From Lactarius indigo (taxonomy: Eukaryota; Basidiomycota; Agaricomycetes; Russulales; Russulaceae), in assembly GCA_025766275.1 (NCBI GenBank), contig JAFKAC010000014.1:992001-1056000 (forward strand): a DNA stretch of 64,000 nucleotides, in the 5' to 3' direction. The position numbers and the translations under genes are program-made. The notes under the pieces are model-generated. The model saw nothing but the letters and a program-made list of their open reading frames with translations. It was not told the DNA's origin and ran no database searches. Shown here piece after piece: positions 57,273 through 64,000 of this stretch. Within the stretch, counting starts at the first letter, position 1, and every line of letters starts with the position of its first letter.

Positions 57273-60200
57273 TTATTGATCCTCCAATCTATTATGAGCA
57301 GATGTTATTGGAGTGAGTGCCTTGACTGAACTCCTACACATCTCCTCCCATCTGTGCACCTGGTATGATGCATATGCACTGTGCCCATCCAACCTCCCCT
57401 TTGTTGCCACATCCATCCATGTCTTCCAACACTCTGCCTTTGCATGGAAGTAAGCTGGAACCCACAATGCTTCATTTCTGATGCTCTTATCTTCCTCCTT
57501 CCATCGTTCAAGCTGTGACTTTGCTCGCAGCCAATGCACACGGTTAACTATTCATTCAATCAGCATGGGTCATGGGCATGCATAAAAGTAGTTACTCACA
57601 TTCATCAAACCATGCACCACCTCTCTTTTCAGAAGTACCAAAGCTCCAGAGCCATGGAAGCTGTGTGTTCCGCTGCCCCACTACTCCAGCACCAAGGATG
57701 GCTGTATGAACACGGAGATCTGTTGCCTGGAGTAATGGTAGTTCTTGTAAATCTTTGGATATTTGCTGCACCTTGATGTATGCATCTCTTGCCATGCTAT
57801 ATGTCCGAGCATGCTCATGGACTGTGTTATCAACGCTCTGGACTGCAGTCCAGGCACGAGTCTTCGTTTTCTGTGTTCGTGCACCTTGGACCTGGGTCCG
57901 GAACAGTGCCGATTTGAAGCCCAATGCCAGGCGAATCCTGTGGATCGAATCATTTGCCTGGGCATAGCGCAACTTAGCCTCCTTAAGTGCAAGAGATTTG
58001 ACACCATGAGTGATACACCATTCTGCTCCAAGTGTTGATGGGAGTAAAATCGGAATGTCCTCTGCATTGGTACCCTCCGATCCAGAGATGTCCGATATCT
58101 GAGTCTTGGATCTTGGAACTGTGGAATCCTCCATATCATCCACATGGTCATACTCTCCATAGTCACCCAGTGATGGGATGGGTGCATCCAGTGGTTGATG
58201 GTGGAGCAGAAAGGCATCTGCCTGGTGTGAAAACATGTCAATCAGCTTCTGCAGGTGGATCCGCTTGTTCTCAATTGTTTGAAACTCTTCAATTGTGTGT
58301 GAGCCATGGGTCCGGAGCTGATATCTGATGGCCAATCTAAGCAAGCCATCAGGTGTACAATTCCGGTGATGTTAACACTGATGGCCAACTGACTGCATTT
58401 CCTGAATCTTGAGGCCACATGAAATCCATGATGTCCCACCACGAATGGAATGGTTCCCATCCTCATCTGCCATCAGTTGCTGTTGAATCATGGCACAAGA
58501 AGGTGCTTAAATCCAGCATTAGTTCGGAGGAGGCTATCCATGATTGGTGTCCGAACCTTTCTGCTTCACTGTGTCATATATGTCCATGCTAGAAGGGTCC
58601 ACACCTCTCTGTGTCTGTGCGGCCATGTCCTCCTCTAGCCATTGCTTGGTCTTGTCCTTAAAATGTTCACTAAGAGATTCAAATGCCTTGCTGCTTGCAT
58701 CTAGGCCATGCTCCGAGCGCTTCCACCGCTTGAGAAGTGATGGAACTGTCATATTCAAGTGATGTTAACTCTGTATGCCATTATGTATAATCCGGCCATA
58801 CCGATCCGGACCAGCTTCTTCCAGTTGGAGTGGTTCATGTGGGCATCTAGGACCTCTTGCCTATGAGCCAGGGACATCCCTCGTGTGCTCCGTGATATGT
58901 TATTCAGTGGGGCCCATAAGGTCTCTATGATCTCTCCATCAACCTGCTTTGCACCAGGAATGTAGCTCGGAGAGAATCGTGGTAAGCAAGAATCTTGGTG
59001 GCCATGAATGTGGAACAGTCCGATACCCATCCGGATGTCCAAGGCCTCGGAACTGGGTAGTGACAATCCTGGACTGCTCCTTACTCGCTCCTGGAAGTGC
59101 ACTCTGTATTGGCACATGATGTCATACATCACCAGTGCAACTGGCATGTCTTCCATGTTGTAAGAAAGAGCTTTGCAGATGCTGTAGTCCATATTTATTT
59201 GCCTGGAGATCATTGTAAATCAGTTGCAGACTGAGACTTTTAGTGAATGGGGCATGCCTCTCTCCCTTCTGAAAGTCTACCACAGAAGTCGGAACAAAGA
59301 ATCCATGGCAGCAAGCTGTTGCACCAATCCCTGTGACATCAAGATGTGCCCTACTTGAATTTGCCTGTTCAATGGCTTTGTATGTGTTACATGTGCTTGG
59401 CTATTGGGCCATCAGCCAAACCAAACCTGGTAGGGAGGCACAACATACCTGGACAATTTCATGGCCACTTTTAAGATGAGCCTTGTACAGTTCTGGATTC
59501 GCCATGAAGGCCATTCCAGCAGACAGTGCAACATCCTTCTCTCCAGACCTGTGCCTCATGTGCTCTGCAGAGAAATTTCCATCCATAATGAATGTTCGGA
59601 TCAATTCATTCCTATAGGGGGTCAATGACATGAAAACAGTGTCCGAAGATTCCACATACGGTTCATATCTGGCCTTCCAATCTCTTGGGAGGTTGACTCC
59701 TGGCTGTGGACATGCTGGGCAGAAAATTGCCATGGAGCCATCCGGAGACATTTCCTCCGACTGGTGTCCGAGTCCCTGCTCCATTCTGGACCTGAGGTCT
59801 CGCCATTGGCGTGATGTCCTCAATAGTTGTCTATACAAATTCTGCAACAATTCATTATCGACTGTGGGTGATGTGGAAGAAGAGGAACGGACCGGAACAA
59901 GTCCTGGGAACATTCTACTGGTCTGGCTTTGCAACTTGGAATAGTACTGTTGGGCTGTGGTCTTGCACTCCAAGTTGTCATTCAGAAAGTCATCAAGAAC
60001 TGAGAATGTGAACAGAGTCCTGACTTGCTTGAAGGTAGCAGGAAATAGACCACTCTGGAGCAGCTGTTCATCTTGGTTATCCGATTCGGAGCAGACACAG
60101 AACACTGTCTCCATTTCAAAGATACCACTCCTGTCCACAATTGTTAGAATCTGATTTCCTGAAAGCTCTCTGGGTGCCTGATCCATGGACATGTGCTTGT

Positions 60201-61143
60201 CACTTGAATCCGGAAAGATGTCCGAATTGTCAAATAGTGCATCTGAAATGATTGGAGTAGTTGATACACCACAAGGCTTCAGGGTATCCTGGGGTGTGGC
60301 TGAGTGGTCTGAAAGTTGAAGAGATTCTAGTTCCTGTTGAACGGAGTGCAGCGAAGATGACAACCCAGGTCCGGTGTGTTTATTTCTCTTGCCATGGGGT
60401 CCCTGTGCTGCTCTGATTCCCTAGATGAGCATGAGCACAGGTACACATGAGACAATGCAATGGTATTATACTTCAACAGTCAATGGACATGGTGCACCAG
60501 CATGCCCAAGGAACAGCACAAATCCCAGTGAGTGCAGTGAAACTGGAGTATAGTGTGTTGCAGTCCATAGAAGTGGCCGATGAAATGGTGAATGCCTGTG
60601 AGACTTGACACAGCAGGATTGACAAAACAGTGGTGCTCCGACACAGTCAGGGCACTTGACCTCTCCATGGCCATGGCATATAGAGCATGTGGAGGAAGAA
60701 GGCTGACTCTCCATCGCCAAAAGTATATGGAGATATCTGCTCCGGAGTTGAAGCCATTGCTCCATGACAGTCTACATCATATTAGCATCCTTCACCCCAT
60801 GTAGTGGATATCTGGTACATACAGGTGCCTGTGGTTGAGACTGCTTGGTCTCATCATTTGGAAGCTCATCCATTTGCTCATCTATCCATTGCTCGGCTTG
60901 TGTATCTTTGAAGGAGGCTGAGGCCATTTGAGATCCCTCTGCTGTGGCTGGATCTAATGCTTTGTCCTTCTTTCCCTTCTTTGAGTTGGAAGACTCTCCA
61001 GCCTTTGCCTTGGTTGGGAGGAGAATGGGGACAGACTTCTGCGTGGTCCGAATGCCCCTCTTGGTCCGTCTGTGATGAATGATAACTTCTTCAATACCGT
61101 CCTCAGCTGGTAGAAGAGATTCAGCTGCACGTCTCCGAGGCAT
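57273..61143 (-). CDS. KDZ-superfamily transposase with CxC2-type cysteine cluster
   Basis: Nine exons join without a break into 1136 residues: 61143-60823, 60771-60472, 60420-59449, 59400-59258, 59202-58802, 58745-58570, 58479-58394, 58336-57600 and 57547-57273. The KDZ family (Kyakuja-Dileera-Zisupton) is a group of eukaryotic DNA transposases with an RNase H fold. A cysteine cluster is at about 120-200 (CSICHGHGEVKCPDC, CQSCCVKSHRHSPFHRP, LHSLGFVLFLGHAGAPCP). Core motifs follow: FCPACPQPGVNL, Asp487 in IMDGNFSAEHMR, Asp606 in MYDIMCQY, GLFHIHGHQDSC and Glu669/Glu672 in QVDGEIIETLWAPLN. The C-terminal region (LGFKSALFRTQVQGARTQ, LGAGVVGQRNTQLPW, NRVHWLRAKSQLERW) is typical. The fourth intron has a GC donor (AG|GCATGC). 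The intact frame suggests a recently active element. Confidence 0.85.
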
Positions 61144-61325
61144 CTCTGGTGATCAGAAAGTATAAACAGGAGGGGTGTATCTGTGGTGGATGATGCTATT
61201 TCGGTATGTATCAATGTTCCTTTTATATCTGCTGCTCCATGCACATCTCATATATGTCCATTATCGATCTCAGAGATACCTGATAGTTTGTGGCAGGTGT
61301 CTTGGACACTGAATCTATATGGGTA

Positions 61326-61545
61326 TGTCAGTCTGAGATTGCCAGTACGAGATTGTCAGTCCGAGAGTGTCAGTCCGAGATTGTTAGTCCGAGATTGTCA
61401 GTCCGAGATTGTCAGTCCGAGATTGTCAGTCCGAGATTGTCAGTCCGAGATTGTCAGTCCGAGATTGTCAGTCTGAGACTGTCAGACTGAGACTATCAGT
61501 CCATGATTCTCAGTCTGTGATTCTCAGTCCGAGATTGTCCACTGA
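61326..61545. repeat. 14-bp satellite GTCAGTCCGAGATT
   Basis: About 14 copies with a 14-bp period, eight of them nearly identical, in the plus-strand orientation. The array starts about 180 bp upstream of the KDZ start codon, between that gene and the small gene at 61797. The core TCCGAGA is the same as in the palindromic arms at 56030-56945. Confidence 0.95.
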
Positions 61546-61796
61546 TTCCATTTCATGGAGTTTGACAATCTAATATTTCATATTCATCTCTCAGAGTTGT
61601 GTTACCCCACATACATCTCAGAAGCAGTAACAGAATGTATGGTATGCCAACATTCATGATATAGACCATGTAGATCTAGTTCATTGATTGGGTACTCAGT
61701 CCGAACACAGGTACATGCAATAGCTACCTGCAGACCTATATACTACAATAGTACCACCCACCCATGACAACACCTCTGGTGCAAGCGTTGGAAGGA

Positions 61797-62226
61797 TCAT
61801 CCACTCATCTCAACATACTCCGAAGGTAGCGCAATCCCCTGTGCATCACAAAGTGCCTTAGCCATGATGCACATATTCTGGAGGTCAATGTGGAGCCTGT
61901 CGATCTCCACAATGATCTGATTATACTATGGCCCACATAAGGATACCGCAAAATATGCTCCAGAGTGATGCACATACCAGGTTTCCCAAGGCAACTAGTG
62001 ACTCTAAGTCCGAGTTGGAACCATCCAAACCAGAGACATCCGAATTTGAGCTGCTTGCATCAGAACTAGTGCTGATGCCTTCATCATTGTAGTGGGCCGG
62101 ATACATATCTTCTTCATCAAATGATTCAAAACCTGATGAGATGCAGGTCTCTGGCTCGGAGAGATTGGAAGGTGTATCATGGTCATGTGTAAACAAGGAT
62201 CCATGTGTTTCTGTCATTGGCAACAT
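61797..62226 (-). CDS. small acidic protein next to the KDZ transposase
   Basis: Two exons join in phase: 62226-61978 and 61916-61797, with donor GTATGT and acceptor AATCAG, giving 122 residues from the first visible Met. The first exon is acidic and Ser-rich (SGFESFDEEDMYPAHYNDEG, SNSDVSGLDGSNSDLESLVA). The second encodes an amphipathic helix (IDRLHIDLQNMCIMAKALC) and a short tail ending EYVEMSG. A further upstream exon is possible: 62548-62183 is open in another frame and begins with a hydrophobic signal-like segment (LVVLVCVAYAVVTSLHIQC). I do not recognise the family. Position, strand and the surrounding TCCGAG repeats suggest it belongs to the KDZ element. Confidence 0.5.
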
Positions 62227-62548
62227 CTTCCTGATGGATTCGGAGTGAGGTTCGGAATTGACTATGGTTGTGTATACAGTGGTTGTATGGTACAGTGTTT
62301 CGTGAGCATTTATAAGCTATCTGAGTATCCAATATCTCATGGATAATGGCATAATCTGTAACACAGTACCCCACCCCACTCCGATCACCTATTGTCAAGT
62401 ATAGCACTTCACTGGGTTTGAATTGAAACATGTGTGATGTATGTGGAGTGAGTGAATACTCTGCAAGATCTCTTGGGTTGCATTGGATATGTAGAGATGT
62501 CACCACAGCATAGGCAACACACACAAGGACTACTAGTCTGCTAGTCAT
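62183..62548 (-). other. possible upstream exon(s) of the small KDZ-linked gene
   Basis: Open for 121 codons from Met, starting MTSRLVVLVCVAYAVVTSLH, which resembles a secretion signal or membrane anchor. It overlaps the first exon of the gene at 61797-62226 in a different frame, so an intron would be needed to join them. I could not choose the splice sites. Confidence 0.3.
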
Positions 62549-62685
62549 ACGATCATAATGAATGCACTATGTGCCTAGCAATTCGTACTTGATTGCTTAG
62601 CATTAGTATCAGCATCCTTGCCTAGACACCCAATTTGGACGGATATTAGTCACTGACACACACCAAAGTCCGATGTCTGCGCAAA

Positions 62686-62764
62686 TGAATGTCCGAGATT
62701 CACGGAAATAAATGTCCGAGATTCACGGAAATGAATGTCCGAGATTCACGGAAATGAATGTCCA
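62686..62764. repeat. 23-bp repeat with TCCGAG core, three copies
   Basis: ATGTCCGAGATTCACGGAAATGA-type units are repeated three times with period 23 bp, with partial units at both ends. The sequence around it (62549-62685 and 62765-63290) has no recognisable gene. Confidence 0.9.
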
Positions 62765-63295
62765 ATGTCAACAGGATGCATGTTTTGGCTATTAGTGGAC
62801 AGTCTTTGATGCCATCAGTTCTCTTAATTGATACAGGTACACCAAGTCATGCTAACACATGTACCGAAGATACACTATGTAATGATATACAAACATAACA
62901 GACACATGTGCTCCCCTGTCTGTTTGGCACAGAGATGGGAGCAGAGTGCTCAATATGCATCACCGCAATTCCATGACAAGGACAGTACATATCCACTAAG
63001 TATGATGAAACTGGACTGAGAATAAGGCATCTGATGTGGACCTGAGATTACTGAAGTCGCTTAGGATGTTCTGTGAATAGCATTATATATAGTGTCCCAA
63101 GATGCGCATGAAGTCGAGACTTAAGGAGTATTATGAGGAATTAGTCAGATGATCTCCCTAAATCAATTGAACATATTTAATAGAATAAGTGCATCAAACA
63201 TGGGGTGAAATAGGATGTATACAGTACATAGTATCTGAGACAGAGTGAGCTGGGGAGGTGTGAGTGCAAAACAGAGTGACTCTAACACTAAGTGC

Positions 63296-63800
63296 ATCTG
63301 AGATGGTATGTGTCCGAGATGGTGTGTGTCCAAGGTGTTGTCCCAAGATGGTGTGTGTCCGAGATGGTGTTCATCTGAGGATGTGTGCATGCGAGATGGT
63401 GTGTGTGCGAGTCGATGTGCGTCCGAGATGGTGTGCGTCCGAGAATATGTGTGTGCGAGCATGTGTGCATGCACGTTGGTGTGCGTGCGAGTAGGTGTGC
63501 ATCCGAGATGGTGTGCGTGCGAGTAGGTGTGCGTGCGAGCATATGTGCGTCCGAGTCGGTGTGCGTACGAGAATATGTGCGTGCGAGTCGGTGTGCATCC
63601 GAGAATATGTGCGTCCGAGTTGGTGTGCGTCCGAGTATGTGTGCGTCCAAGTTGGTGTGCGTCCGAGTTGGTGTGCGTCCGAGTTGGTGTGTTTCCGAGC
63701 ATGTGTGCGTCCGAGTATGTGTGCGTCCGAGTCGGTGTGCATCCGAGCATGTGTGCGTGCGTCCGAGTTGGTGCGTCCGAGTTGGTGTGCATCCGAGACA
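63296..63800. repeat. 16-bp satellite GTCCGAGttGGTGTGC
   Basis: About 31 copies with a 16-bp period. GTCCGAG and the GTGTGC end are kept; the 3-4 bases between them vary among TTGG, TCGG, TATG, CATG and AATA. Because no variant makes a stop in most frames, both strands show long artificial open frames here. No gene is supported to the end of the window. Confidence 0.95.
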
Positions 63801-64000
63801 GTGCCTATCCGACACCCAATTCGCCCAAGTCTGTGTGAGTCATAGAATGTGCATAAGCTCAGTCCAAACTCAAGGTCAACCTGACCACATATGGTAAGCA
63901 AGCAAGCAATCCAACTTTCATTTCTAGACATTCTCTGGTACTACATATGAACGACACATTCTATTACTTGGTTTCAATGATAACTGTGACCATTATGGCC

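Noticed and set aside
55930..63800. CRISPR-like reading of the regularly spaced repeats
   Set aside because: The connectors between repeats are themselves repeated, not unique spacers; introns and gene families show that this is eukaryotic DNA.
63163..63931. Several overlapping open frames of 70-209 codons on both strands
   Set aside because: They are produced by the 16-bp satellite, whose units contain no stop codons in most frames; the translations are simple repeats.

Overview
The window looks like repeat-rich nuclear DNA of an agaricomycete mushroom (Basidiomycota). Introns are short (about 45-90 bp, GT...AG) and there are no operons. The families I recognise are typical of that group: F-box/LRR proteins, a DUF6534-type seven-helix protein, a Crypton with a GCR1-like domain, a KDZ transposase with a CxC2-type cysteine cluster, and a Tad-like non-LTR retrotransposon. 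All identities come from reading motifs and translations; no database search was possible.

Left part (0.3-9.3 kb): two tandemly duplicated C2H2 zinc-finger genes on the minus strand (897-1716 and 3571-4518), each with one intron inside the first finger. A stretch without recognisable genes follows, then an F-box gene (minus) whose C-terminus is broken by several frame changes.

Middle array (9.3-31 kb): four tandem units of about 4.2-4.5 kb and a broken fifth. Each full unit has a DUF6534-type membrane-protein gene on the plus strand facing a decayed LCB1 (serine palmitoyltransferase subunit 1) pseudogene on the minus strand. Because the copies are alignable, three later insertions can be read with their empty sites: a 120-bp foldback element, a 176-bp poly-A retroposon with an 11-12 bp target-site duplication, and a 288-bp MITE with 28-bp perfect terminal inverted repeats and a TA duplication. 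Between units four and five lies an F-box pseudogene.

Centre (32-48.6 kb): a nearly complete Crypton tyrosine recombinase gene with one frameshift; a relic of condensin SMC4 that keeps only coiled coil and hinge; an intact-looking Rad2/XPG-family nuclease gene (39347-41155, minus); a mitochondrial-type HSP70 pseudogene split into two pieces on opposite strands; and an uncharacterised four-exon gene (47382-48572, minus).

Right part (48.9-64 kb): a tandem repeat tract, then a two-ORF non-LTR retrotransposon (50254-55846, minus), then a KDZ transposase gene (57273-61143, minus) that splices into an uninterrupted 1136-residue frame, with a small companion gene upstream. This KDZ locus is surrounded by four unrelated-period satellites (38, 14, 23 and 16 bp) that share a TCCGAG core. 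The 38-bp satellite is made of near-perfect palindromes. This is the most interesting feature of the window: it may be the binding-site landscape of the transposase.
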